Below, piece after piece: positions 18,834-26,446 of a stretch of DNA of 63,166 nt. The stretch's first letter is position 1. Every line of letters begins with the position of its first letter. The DNA comes from Pontiellaceae bacterium B1224 (GTDB taxonomy: Bacteria > Verrucomicrobiota > Kiritimatiellia > Kiritimatiellales > Pontiellaceae). Under the pieces are notes generated by a model. It saw only the letters and a program-made list of their open reading frames with translations. It had not been told where the DNA came from and searched no databases. Position numbers and translations under genes: made by a program. The stretch lies in contig JAROBA010000034.1 in assembly GCA_029432815.1 (NCBI GenBank), positions 1-63,166 of the forward strand. Direction: 5' to 3'.

Positions 18834-19235
18834 CTACTCTGCTGCCCGGTCATAAAATCGTGTAACTAAAAAAGAGCACATAACGGCCAAGCCGATACCC
18901 AGGTAGTTACACGATAGATCAAGCAGGTCGAACGTGCGATTTGCAGAGAAGAGCTGCGCAAATTCCTCGATCGTGATGAATATGAAAACGGCGATAGCGC
19001 CGAGCTGCACCTGAATTATGCCCATCCGTATTACGCGGAAAGAGGTGAGCCACGAAAGCGTGAACGCCAGAAAACCCATCAGCAAAACATGCCCGGTTTT
19101 ATCGCCCCCCGGAACATGTTTTAGAAAGGCAAACATCGTGCCTCCGCGACCACTGTACGCAATCCAGAGCACCACAGCGAAGAACAGGAGTGTAATCCCG
19201 CCGAGACTCGCCTTAAGCCATGTCGCTGTTTTCAC
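18834..19235 (-). CDS. VanZ-like membrane protein
   Basis: A 133-aa protein with four membrane helices and the VanZ-type signature GDKTGHVLLMGFLAF followed by EEFAQLFSANRTFDLLDLSCN near residues 90-110. It uses a GTG start that overlaps the dctM stop (GTGA), implying translational coupling to the TRAP operon. VanZ relatives affect envelope properties in unknown ways; a transport role is not suggested. Confidence 0.75.
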   Translation of the reverse strand: MKTATWLKASLGGITLLFFAVVLWIAYSGRGGTMFAFLKHVPGGDKTGHVLLMGFLAFTLSWLTSFRVIRMGIIQVQLGAIAVFIFITIEEFAQLFSANRTFDLLDLSCNYLGIGLAVMCSFLVTRFYDRAAE

Positions 19236-20743
19236 GGAGTGACCGCTGATACCTCGACAGGCTCATTTTCAGCCTTGTTCATAAACTCGCATTTTTCTAC
19301 GTCTGCCGCTTTCAGCTGATTTGTTTTCACGGGTAGCCAGAGCGAGGATGCTGGAACGTAGGTGATTACCAGCAGCGCGGCGATCATCGCACCAAAGAAC
19401 GGAAGCAGGGTTGGCGTCACCTTCGCAATGCTCGTCTTCCCGACCCCGCAACCGATAAACAGGCAGGTGCCTACAGGCGGCGTACAGAGGCCAATACAGA
19501 GGTTGGCAATCATCATGATACCGAAGTGCACCGGATGCATCCCCAGCGCGGAAACCACCGGCAGGAAGATCGGCGTAAAGATCAGCACAGCAGGCGTCAT
19601 ATCCATAAAGGTTCCGACAACAATCAACAGCAGATTGATCGTTAGCAAAATGACTACCGGGTTATCAGAGAGTCCAAGCAGGGCCGCACTGACCGTCTGC
19701 GGAATATTGGCCATGGTCATGATCCAGCTCATGCCCGAGCTTGCGCCAATCAGCAGCATAACCACCGCCGTCGTGATGCCGGTATCCAGTAGGATCTGCG
19801 GCAATTCTTTCATGCCGATCTCCCGATAGATGACCACAGAAAGAAGGAAAGCATAAACCACAGCGATCGCCGCGGCTTCGGTGGCAGTAAAGATTCCGCC
19901 GAGAATGCCGCCGATGACGATTACGATCAGCAACAGGGTAAAGTATGCGCGACGAAAGGTCGTAAAGCAGGCACAGCAAACGGCAGACCAGATCAGGAAC
20001 CAAACGAGACCATTAGATAAAACCGAGAATCCGAGGTTAATCAGCCCCTTCTGCGAAAGCAGAATCTGAATAATCATTCCGGCAATGATTCCTGTTGCTG
20101 CCATCGGTTTCCATTTCGGCATTTCGAGCGCTTCACCCTTGTAGCCTTTCATCACGGAAATAATGCCGCCGACCAGCATGATAAACAATCCGGTGATCAG
20201 CCCGGGAATAAAGCCGGCCATGAACATGGCGGCAATCGAAACAGAACCCGCCGCAACGGAATAAACAATCATGATATTGCTGGGCGGAATCAACAGCCCG
20301 GTCGTGGCAGCTGTCGTTGTGACCGCCACATTAAATTCCTTGCCGTAGCCTTTACGGTTCATCTCGGGAATCATAAAGCCCCCTACCGAAGAAACGGCAG
20401 CAGCCGCAGAACCGGAGATGGAACCGAACAGCATGCAGGTGAGCGTATTCACATAGCCGAGTCCGCCCGGGAGACGCCCTACCAGCGTGGCGGCAAAATC
20501 AATGAGCCGGCGAGCCAGTCCGCCCTTACCCATCAGATGCCCGGAGAGAATAAAGAACGGAATGGCCAGCAGCGCAAAGCTGTTGACCCCGTTGGCCATT
20601 TTGGCGGCGACCACGATAGACGGATCAGAACCTTCGGCGAGAATGGCAAAGAACGTCGCCAAAGCAATCGCGACCGCAATCGGCACATTCATGACCAGCA
20701 GCAGAACAAAGACCAAAACAAGGATTAGCGCTACAATGCCCAT
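19232..20743 (-). CDS. dctM: TRAP transporter large permease DctM
   Basis: The ion-coupled membrane subunit of a TRAP transporter, with many hydrophobic helices and family blocks such as VPIAVAIALATFFAIL, IPFFILSGHLMGKGGLARRL and GSISGSAAAAVSSVGGFMIP. The 503-aa length exceeds the usual 425-435. Extra hydrophobic sequence around residues 205-275 and a polar C-terminal tail (about 470-503) account for the excess. The start overlaps the dctQ stop by one base. The genes around it indicate uronate or uronate-oligomer uptake. Confidence 0.95.
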   Translation of the reverse strand: MGIVALILVLVFVLLLVMNVPIAVAIALATFFAILAEGSDPSIVVAAKMANGVNSFALLAIPFFILSGHLMGKGGLARRLIDFAATLVGRLPGGLGYVNTLTCMLFGSISGSAAAAVSSVGGFMIPEMNRKGYGKEFNVAVTTTAATTGLLIPPSNIMIVYSVAAGSVSIAAMFMAGFIPGLITGLFIMLVGGIISVMKGYKGEALEMPKWKPMAATGIIAGMIIQILLSQKGLINLGFSVLSNGLVWFLIWSAVCCACFTTFRRAYFTLLLIVIVIGGILGGIFTATEAAAIAVVYAFLLSVVIYREIGMKELPQILLDTGITTAVVMLLIGASSGMSWIMTMANIPQTVSAALLGLSDNPVVILLTINLLLIVVGTFMDMTPAVLIFTPIFLPVVSALGMHPVHFGIMMIANLCIGLCTPPVGTCLFIGCGVGKTSIAKVTPTLLPFFGAMIAALLVITYVPASSLWLPVKTNQLKAADVEKCEFMNKAENEPVEVSAVTP

Positions 20744-21240
20744 TATTCCGTCTCCCCGTTTCCAGAAAGCGTCTCAACTAAATTCTCAACGGTGTAGAGA
20801 ACCATGAAAATTCCGGCAATTGGAAGAGCGAGATAGACATGCCCCATTTTCCAGCCAAGCGCCGGAGTCATCTGCTCCATCGCGAGTGCATCGAAAACCA
20901 CGCGTCCGCCGCCATAGACAAAAATCGAGCCGGCAAAAAAAAGGACTACCAGATGAGCGATCACGGCCATGAGCTTCTGCGTGGCGGGATCAAACTTACC
21001 CACAAAATAGTCGACCCCCAAATGCCCTTTGGTGCCAAAGGCCACCGCCCCGCCCAGCAGAGCCACCCAAACGAGCAGGAAGCGGGCAAGCTCTTCAGTC
21101 CACTTGGTCTGCTCCCCGATCACAAAACGGGAGAACACGCCCCAGCAGACATCGAGCACCAATAAGGAAACCGCCACAATGAGTGCCCAGTTGAGCACCA
21201 TGGTCATACCATTTTTAAATTTAAGCAGGCCGTCGTGCAT
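20743..21240 (-). CDS. dctQ: TRAP transporter small permease DctQ
   Basis: The small four-helix membrane subunit of the TRAP transporter (165 aa). The hallmark is a TKWTEELARFLLVWVALLGG segment near residues 40-59, followed by a GHLGVDYFVGKFDP loop. ATG at 21240 shares one base with the dctP stop; a GTG one codon earlier is an alternative that would overlap by four bases. It lies between dctP and dctM in the standard order. Confidence 0.93.
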   Translation of the reverse strand: MHDGLLKFKNGMTMVLNWALIVAVSLLVLDVCWGVFSRFVIGEQTKWTEELARFLLVWVALLGGAVAFGTKGHLGVDYFVGKFDPATQKLMAVIAHLVVLFFAGSIFVYGGGRVVFDALAMEQMTPALGWKMGHVYLALPIAGIFMVLYTVENLVETLSGNGETE

Positions 21241-22256
21241 CACTCGACCTCGGAGATTTGCTTAAGCAGTTCACGGACTTCCGGGTCTCCCACTTCGGCC
21301 AGCATGGGGGCGACCTTTGCGGCGAAGGCCGCGGTGTCGACTTCATAGACCGTGACGCCTTCGGCTTCAGCCATCTCAAGCGATTCCTGCGTTTTTTCCT
21401 GCCAGAGCTGGCGCTGGAAGTCGACCGATTCGTCGGCAGCCTGCTGCACCCAGGCCTGTACCTGCGGATCGAGTTTATTCCAGACCTTGGAACTGATCAG
21501 CAGCATATCCGGAATACGTGTATGGCCATCGAGTGTGAAGTGCTTGCAGACTTCGTAGTGTTTGTTGGAGGTGAAGCTCGGCGGATTGTTCTCGGCGCCG
21601 TCGACCGTGCCCTGAGCCAGCGCGGAATAGAGTTCACCCCACGCAATCGGGGTTGGCGAACCGCCCATAGCCTTGACCATATCGATGGCAGTCTTGGAAT
21701 TCATGACGCGGATTTTTAGACCTTTGAGATCGTCGGGGGTTCGGATCGGAGTTTCCTTGGTGTAAAAATTCCGGCTTCCTCCGTCATAGTAGCACAGTCC
21801 GCGTAAAAACTTGGCTTCCCCCTGCTGCAACAGTCCTTTTCCAATGGGGCCGTTCAGTACACTCCAATAGTGATCTGAGTCGCGGAAAACATATGGAAGA
21901 CTATACACCGACATGGCCGGGATAAAGTTTTCCATCGCGGCGGCGGAAGTTTTGGTCATGGCCAGCGAACCATTCTGAAGCTGCTCAATGCACTGCGTTT
22001 CGGAACCGAGCACCGCACTGGGATAGATATCCACCGTAACATCGCCACCGGACAGTTCTTCAATCCGCTGTTTCATGAACTCCATGGCTTTATGTACCGG
22101 ATGGGCCGTATCAAGCCCGTGCCCAAGCTTCAACACCATCTGGCTCTGCTGACCGCCGCCGGATTTCAGTCCTCGCAAATACAATGAGAAACCGGCGGTC
22201 GCCAAAAAGGCCCCAACAAGAATCCCCCCCACAAACATCGATACTGTCTTGTTCAT
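21240..22256 (-). CDS. dctP: TRAP transporter substrate-binding protein DctP
   Basis: A 338-aa periplasmic solute-binding protein. An N-terminal hydrophobic segment (VGGILVGAFLATAGFSLYL) serves as signal or anchor. The binding-fold blocks LKLGHGLDTAHPVHKAMEFM, GSETQCIEQLQNGSL, LKGLKIRVMNSK (with the carboxylate-binding Arg) and the AQGTVDGAENNPPSF block are typical of DctP proteins for sugar acids. Start 22256 has a GGAAGGGGACGT leader; the earlier ATG at 22283 is rejected. A palindrome at 21478-21492 encodes SKVWN. A candidate operator lies 34 bases upstream. Confidence 0.95.
   Translation of the reverse strand: MNKTVSMFVGGILVGAFLATAGFSLYLRGLKSGGGQQSQMVLKLGHGLDTAHPVHKAMEFMKQRIEELSGGDVTVDIYPSAVLGSETQCIEQLQNGSLAMTKTSAAAMENFIPAMSVYSLPYVFRDSDHYWSVLNGPIGKGLLQQGEAKFLRGLCYYDGGSRNFYTKETPIRTPDDLKGLKIRVMNSKTAIDMVKAMGGSPTPIAWGELYSALAQGTVDGAENNPPSFTSNKHYEVCKHFTLDGHTRIPDMLLISSKVWNKLDPQVQAWVQQAADESVDFQRQLWQEKTQESLEMAEAEGVTVYEVDTAAFAAKVAPMLAEVGDPEVRELLKQISEVE
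21478..21492. repeat. TTCCA-N5-TGGAA palindrome, spacer GACCT
   Basis: Exact arms in dctP, encoding SKVWN on the minus strand. Confidence 0.9.
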
Positions 22257-22289
22257 ACGTCCCCTTCCTGAAAACCTATACAACTACTT

Positions 22290-22304
22290 GTTCAAACGTT
22301 TGAG
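22290..22304. promoter_or_regulatory. Candidate IclR-type operator upstream of dctP
   Basis: GTTCAAACGTTTGAG includes the perfect palindrome TCAAACGTTTGA and shares the GTTCAAA half with the sites at 26280-26293 and 34648-34661. Its position 34 bases before the dctP start suits a repressor site. The spacing differs from the other two, so it is less certain. Confidence 0.3.
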
Positions 22305-22358
22305 GTCAAGAATTCTTCTGGCCCGATCCTCGCGAATTTTCAATCTTAAGACGGCGGT

Positions 22359-23564
22359 CTATTCGGATGCTTCGGCTGGAACCGTGCCCCCAACCAGTTT
22401 ATAGACTTCCGTTCCTGCGGCAAGGAATGCTCCCACACCGTAGACCTCAGACTTATCGGCAAAGGAATCTCCGGGAGCCGCGCCGACCGGCTGCACAAAG
22501 CCAAGCAATCCCTCATCCGTGACGCATTCTGTCAGCGCATCCCAGGCCTTGAATACGACGGGTTCGTAGGTGGCTCGATCGAGCAGCCCGGTATTAATTC
22601 CCCAGGCCAGACCAAACGTGAAGAAGGAGGTCCCGCTGGTTTCCTTAATGGGATACCCATCGGTTCCGCCGAGCAGCCCCATACTCCAGGTACCGTCCTC
22701 CCGCTGGAGCTTTTTCAAACTGCCCGCCATGGTTTTGAACAGATCGACGTAAAATGCACGCCCTTCCCAGTTCTCGGGAAGATCAGGAATCATGAGAGCC
22801 AGCCCGCCGAACACCCAGCCATTGCCGCGCGACCAAAACACTTTTTCGCCGTTTTCTTCAGTTCTGGTAAAATAGCGGGTGTCGCGGAAGAAAAGGCATT
22901 CCTCCTTATCCCAGAGCACGTCATAGGTGGTATGGTATTCCTGATCCATGAAATCGAGATATTTTGATTCGCCGGTCACCTTCGCGAGACGCGCCCAAAC
23001 CGGAGGCGCCATGAAGAGCGCATCGCACCAACCCCAACGGTAGTGGCAGTCGCTCGTGTAGGGTTTCTTATATCCACAAAACTCAATCGACCCGGTCTTG
23101 GGATTGGCCAGAATCCAGTCGAATTGTTTCTGAACCGGCTTCAGCATAGCCGGATCCTTAAACTCTTCATAAAGCGACAGATAAAACTGACCCACGGTAT
23201 GATCATCGGCGTGGTACGGCCGTTCATACAGTTCCCAATCGTTCCGTTCGCCAATCTCCATGAGGAATTCAGTATAGTCTGGCGTATCGGCAATGGTTCG
23301 CCACTGATCCATCCCGACGTACAACGCACCCATATGCCAGGTCAGATCGTGATAGGGTTTCGTTTCCCGAAACGACTTGCGGCTCGTGGGCAGCGCTCGG
23401 TAATCAATATGATCATCGAATGTTTCAATTTGCCAGTCGGCCACTTTTTTTGTGATCGCCTTAACCGATTCCGGCGACGGAGCTTTTGTGGAAGCCATTG
23501 CATAATTGCCGGCTCCTGCAAGAATTCCCGAAGCCAGTAAAACTGAAATCATTCGCTGTTTCAT
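22359..23564 (-). CDS. GH105 unsaturated rhamnogalacturonyl/uronyl hydrolase
   Basis: A 401-aa exported glycoside hydrolase family 105 enzyme that cleaves the unsaturated uronic acid from pectin- or related polysaccharide-derived oligomers. A signal peptide precedes the (alpha/alpha)6-barrel. Family features include ADDHTVGQFYLSLYEEF with the catalytic Asp near residue 125, YRWGWCDALFMAPPVWARLA, and FWSRGNGWVFGGLA. The product, an unsaturated uronate, rearranges to the KduI substrate encoded next door. A terminator separates it from kduD. Confidence 0.92.
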   Translation of the reverse strand: MKQRMISVLLASGILAGAGNYAMASTKAPSPESVKAITKKVADWQIETFDDHIDYRALPTSRKSFRETKPYHDLTWHMGALYVGMDQWRTIADTPDYTEFLMEIGERNDWELYERPYHADDHTVGQFYLSLYEEFKDPAMLKPVQKQFDWILANPKTGSIEFCGYKKPYTSDCHYRWGWCDALFMAPPVWARLAKVTGESKYLDFMDQEYHTTYDVLWDKEECLFFRDTRYFTRTEENGEKVFWSRGNGWVFGGLALMIPDLPENWEGRAFYVDLFKTMAGSLKKLQREDGTWSMGLLGGTDGYPIKETSGTSFFTFGLAWGINTGLLDRATYEPVVFKAWDALTECVTDEGLLGFVQPVGAAPGDSFADKSEVYGVGAFLAAGTEVYKLVGGTVPAEASE

Positions 23565-23613
23565 ATTTTCTCCCTAAATTATTTACGTTCTAGACAAGCG
23601 CTCCAGCCCGAAT

Positions 23614-23647
23614 CAAAAAAAGCCCGGTGAAAGATTCTCACCGGGCC
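23614..23647 (-). terminator. Rho-independent terminator of kduD
   Basis: On the minus strand GGCCCGGTGA pairs with TCACCGGGCT around a short loop and is followed by seven T residues. It lies 19 bases past the kduD stop codon, separating the kduID unit from GH105. Confidence 0.88.
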
Positions 23648-23665
23648 TTCTATCCTTCTCAGTCG

Positions 23666-24463
23666 TTAGGCGTCGTTTTCGCCTTTAACGTATCCGAAGT
23701 TTGCCAGAATACCACCGTCCACATAAAGAATGTGTCCGTTTACAAACTGACTGGCTTTCGAGGCAAGGAAGAGAGCCGCGTTACCGATATCTTCCGGTTC
23801 GCCCCAGCGGTTGGCTGGCGTACGCATCATAACCAGATCATTAAACGGATGTCCGCCTTCACGAATCGGGGCTGTCTGTGCCGTGGCAATGTAGCCCGGT
23901 CCAATGCCGTTCACCTGAATGTTATGCTTGGCCCACTCGCAGCACATATTGGCCGTCAGCAGCTTAAGCCCACCCTTCGCAGAAGCATACGCCGAAACAG
24001 AGTTGCGGCCGTAAACGCTCATCATCGAACACATGTTAATGATTTTGCCGGCGCCCTTTTCGATCATGCCCGGAGCCACGCGCTTGCCAACGATGAACGG
24101 AGCAATCAGGTCCACATCGATGACCATCTTGTAGTCGTCAACCGGCATATCGAGAATCGGCACGCGTTTGATGATGCCCGCGTTGTTCACGAGAATATCA
24201 ATGGTTCCGACATCCTTTTCAATCTGGGAAATTCCAGCATCCACGGCGGCTTCATCCGTCACGTTGAAAATGAGGGTGTACGCATCGATGCCTTCGGCCG
24301 CATAGGCTTCCTTCGCCTTGGCCAGCGCATCTTCGCTGATGTCGTTCACACAGATTTTAGCACCGGCTTTTCCGAGCACCGTTCCAACAGCCATTCCGAT
24401 TCCGTGCGTTCCGCCGGTAACGAGTACAACTTTATCTTTAAGGTCAAATAAATCCTGAATCAT
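23666..24463 (-). CDS. kduD: 2-dehydro-3-deoxy-D-gluconate 5-dehydrogenase KduD
   Basis: A 265-aa short-chain dehydrogenase that reduces 2,5-diketo-3-deoxygluconate to 2-keto-3-deoxygluconate with NAD(P)H. The cofactor motif TGGTHGIGMAVG is at residues about 16-27, NNAG near 90, and the catalytic YxxxK in SAYASAKGG. Homology to KduD rather than a general reductase is supported by the kduI gene 11 bases upstream. It is followed by a strong terminator. Confidence 0.92.
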   Translation of the reverse strand: MIQDLFDLKDKVVLVTGGTHGIGMAVGTVLGKAGAKICVNDISEDALAKAKEAYAAEGIDAYTLIFNVTDEAAVDAGISQIEKDVGTIDILVNNAGIIKRVPILDMPVDDYKMVIDVDLIAPFIVGKRVAPGMIEKGAGKIINMCSMMSVYGRNSVSAYASAKGGLKLLTANMCCEWAKHNIQVNGIGPGYIATAQTAPIREGGHPFNDLVMMRTPANRWGEPEDIGNAALFLASKASQFVNGHILYVDGGILANFGYVKGENDA

Positions 24464-24474
24464 GGTATCTCCTT

Positions 24475-25302
24475 TTACTTAATATTTTTAATTGCGATAT
24501 GGTCCATATCATCAAAGCGCTGGTTTTCGCCACCCATCGCCCAGCAGAAGGTATAAGCCTTCGTGCCGCAACCGGAGTGGATCGACCACATCGGCGAAAT
24601 AACCGCCTGCTCATTGGCAACGGTGAGGTGACGCGTTTCGTCTTCCGGGCCCATCATGTGGAAAACGCGCGAGTCTTCATCGAGACCGAAATACATGTAA
24701 ACTTCCGTGCGGCGCTCATGGGTGTGGCACGGCATGGTGTTCCAGACGCTGCCCGGCTCGAGTGCGGTGAAACCCATCACGAGCTGACAGCTCTTGATGC
24801 CGTTCTCGTGAATATACTGGTAGATCGTACGCTTGTTGGAATCTTCCATGCTGCCGAGTTCCAATGCATTGGCGTCGGCCTTCTTTGCCTGCGTGGTCGG
24901 ATATTCCGTGTGCGCCGGATAGCTGACGATGTGGAAGCGCGCCGGCTGGTCGGCATCCGCGCTGGAGAAGGAAATATCCTTGCTGCCGCGTCCGATGTAA
25001 AGTCCGTCGAGGTTGTCCATGTTGTATTCGGTTCCATCAACCGTAACCGTTCCTGCGGCACCGATATTGAGTACGCCGACTTCGCGGCGCTGACAGAAAT
25101 AGTCCGCGGCCAGCTCTTTGCCCGCTTCCAGTTTCAGTGCTGCGACAGTAGGAACCGCCGCGCCGACAATCGAGCGCTCCACTTCCGTATACAGCAGATT
25201 GAGTTTTCCTGCTTCAAACAGATCAACCAGAAACGATTCACGCAGCTCGGCGGTTGTCATCTTTTTATATTCGTTTTTTCCAATGGTATATCTTACGTCC
25301 AT
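24475..25302 (-). CDS. kduI: 5-dehydro-4-deoxy-D-glucuronate isomerase KduI
   Basis: A 275-aa cupin isomerase converting 4-deoxy-5-ketouronate to 2,5-diketo-3-deoxygluconate. The metal-binding cupin region is MPCHTHERRTEVYMYFGLDE near residues 190-209, with the closing WSIHSGCGTKAYTFCWAMGG block. Length and N terminus (RYTIGKNEYKKMTTAELRES) are standard. It forms an operon with kduD. Confidence 0.96.
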   Translation of the reverse strand: MDVRYTIGKNEYKKMTTAELRESFLVDLFEAGKLNLLYTEVERSIVGAAVPTVAALKLEAGKELAADYFCQRREVGVLNIGAAGTVTVDGTEYNMDNLDGLYIGRGSKDISFSSADADQPARFHIVSYPAHTEYPTTQAKKADANALELGSMEDSNKRTIYQYIHENGIKSCQLVMGFTALEPGSVWNTMPCHTHERRTEVYMYFGLDEDSRVFHMMGPEDETRHLTVANEQAVISPMWSIHSGCGTKAYTFCWAMGGENQRFDDMDHIAIKNIK

Positions 25303-25351
25303 GTTTTTCTCCGTAATGTGTTAATCTTGTAAATCGTAATTCAGCCGATGC

Positions 25352-26215
25352 TTAAAGGGCGTTCAGATAGGCGCTCCAATCCTTGGAAGTTTTGATTTCG
25401 CCGGCCTTTTCCCAGCCGTATCCGGCCTGATAATCCACCGCGCCTTCGGCATTGGTTTTTGCGATGATGAAGATGTGGCTTTGATCCTTTTCCTCCACCT
25501 TCACCTCTTTGATTTCCGTGATCTGCGCCGGATCCATCACCGCCCCCGTGCCGAGACCGCTTTCATCGATTTCTTCCCAGCAGGCGACCCAACCTTTGGA
25601 AGCATCGCTGGATGCGGTCGCTTTGCCATCGTGGGTGGTCAGGCCAATGCAAACCGGCAGGTCAGCCGCAACCTTTCCATTTTTAGTGAATACCGCGTGT
25701 ACATCAAACAGACGCTTTCCGGTTTCAATCGTAATGGTTTTCACTTCGCCATAAACAGTTCCGTCAATTTCATTTTCATACGTCAGTTTAAAGACCGATT
25801 TTTCCGGCGTGCACTCAACGACCTCATATTCGGTAAACGCTTCCAGCGGCTGGCGCTCGCCGTTCAGCCAGATTCCCGTTCCGCCGCAACCCGCCGACGA
25901 ACCTACGTGATAGGGGTCGTATCCTTCGCCCCAGTCTTTATGATAGGTCTTTTTCTTCATCTGACCGTACCACTTATCAATAATCGGATAATCCACCCGC
26001 TTGAGCCAGCAGTCGATGCCGCTGTTCTCCGTTAAATCCCGTGCGGCAGGACCGTAGGCACGAAATGCAATCATATCGTTCTCCCACGCAAAGTCGTCCT
26101 GTCGCTCCGGAACAAACCGGCAGAAAGTTGCAGATTGATCGGTTTCAGCGCCGACCACAGACGAAAAGCCCATCAGAGACAGGGCCACCAACGGAAGTAG
26201 AGTTTTGTTTTTCAT
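25352..26215 (-). CDS. DUF4861 secreted protein of the uronate locus
   Basis: A 287-aa exported protein with signal peptide (LSLMGFSSVVGAE). It matches the DUF4861 pattern: RFVPERQDDFAWENDMIAFR, YGPAARDLTENSGIDCW and KRVDYPIIDKWY. DUF4861 genes recur in pectin and other polyuronate utilisation loci, but their biochemical role is not established. Start 26215 gives a normal signal peptide; an in-frame ATG at 26251 is rejected. It is probably the first gene of the kdu unit, with a candidate operator 65 bases upstream. Confidence 0.82.
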   Translation of the reverse strand: MKNKTLLPLVALSLMGFSSVVGAETDQSATFCRFVPERQDDFAWENDMIAFRAYGPAARDLTENSGIDCWLKRVDYPIIDKWYGQMKKKTYHKDWGEGYDPYHVGSSAGCGGTGIWLNGERQPLEAFTEYEVVECTPEKSVFKLTYENEIDGTVYGEVKTITIETGKRLFDVHAVFTKNGKVAADLPVCIGLTTHDGKATASSDASKGWVACWEEIDESGLGTGAVMDPAQITEIKEVKVEEKDQSHIFIIAKTNAEGAVDYQAGYGWEKAGEIKTSKDWSAYLNAL

Positions 26216-26279
26216 AGTTCTATAGAGTACGCCTCTTCTACTTATACACAAGAGGGATGTATTAACTTTTCACCAAACT

Positions 26280-26293
26280 GTTCAAATATGAAC
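26280..26293. promoter_or_regulatory. Candidate IclR-type operator upstream of the DUF4861-kduI-kduD unit
   Basis: GTTCAAATATGAAC has perfect GTTCA/TGAAC arms and differs by one base from the site at 34648-34661 that precedes the IclR regulator gene. It is 65 bases upstream of the DUF4861 start. Confidence 0.45.
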
Positions 26294-26446
26294 ACCCCTT
26301 CCCTTTCACGGTGCCGGACGCAGGTTTCGGCAGGAAGCCGCATTTTGATGCCCGATAATAGATCCAATCCAAAATCCGTGTACATCCGGCTTAATCCGTG
26401 GTTTCATTTGCGGTTCATATTCAACCCCGGAACCACGGCCCCTTTT

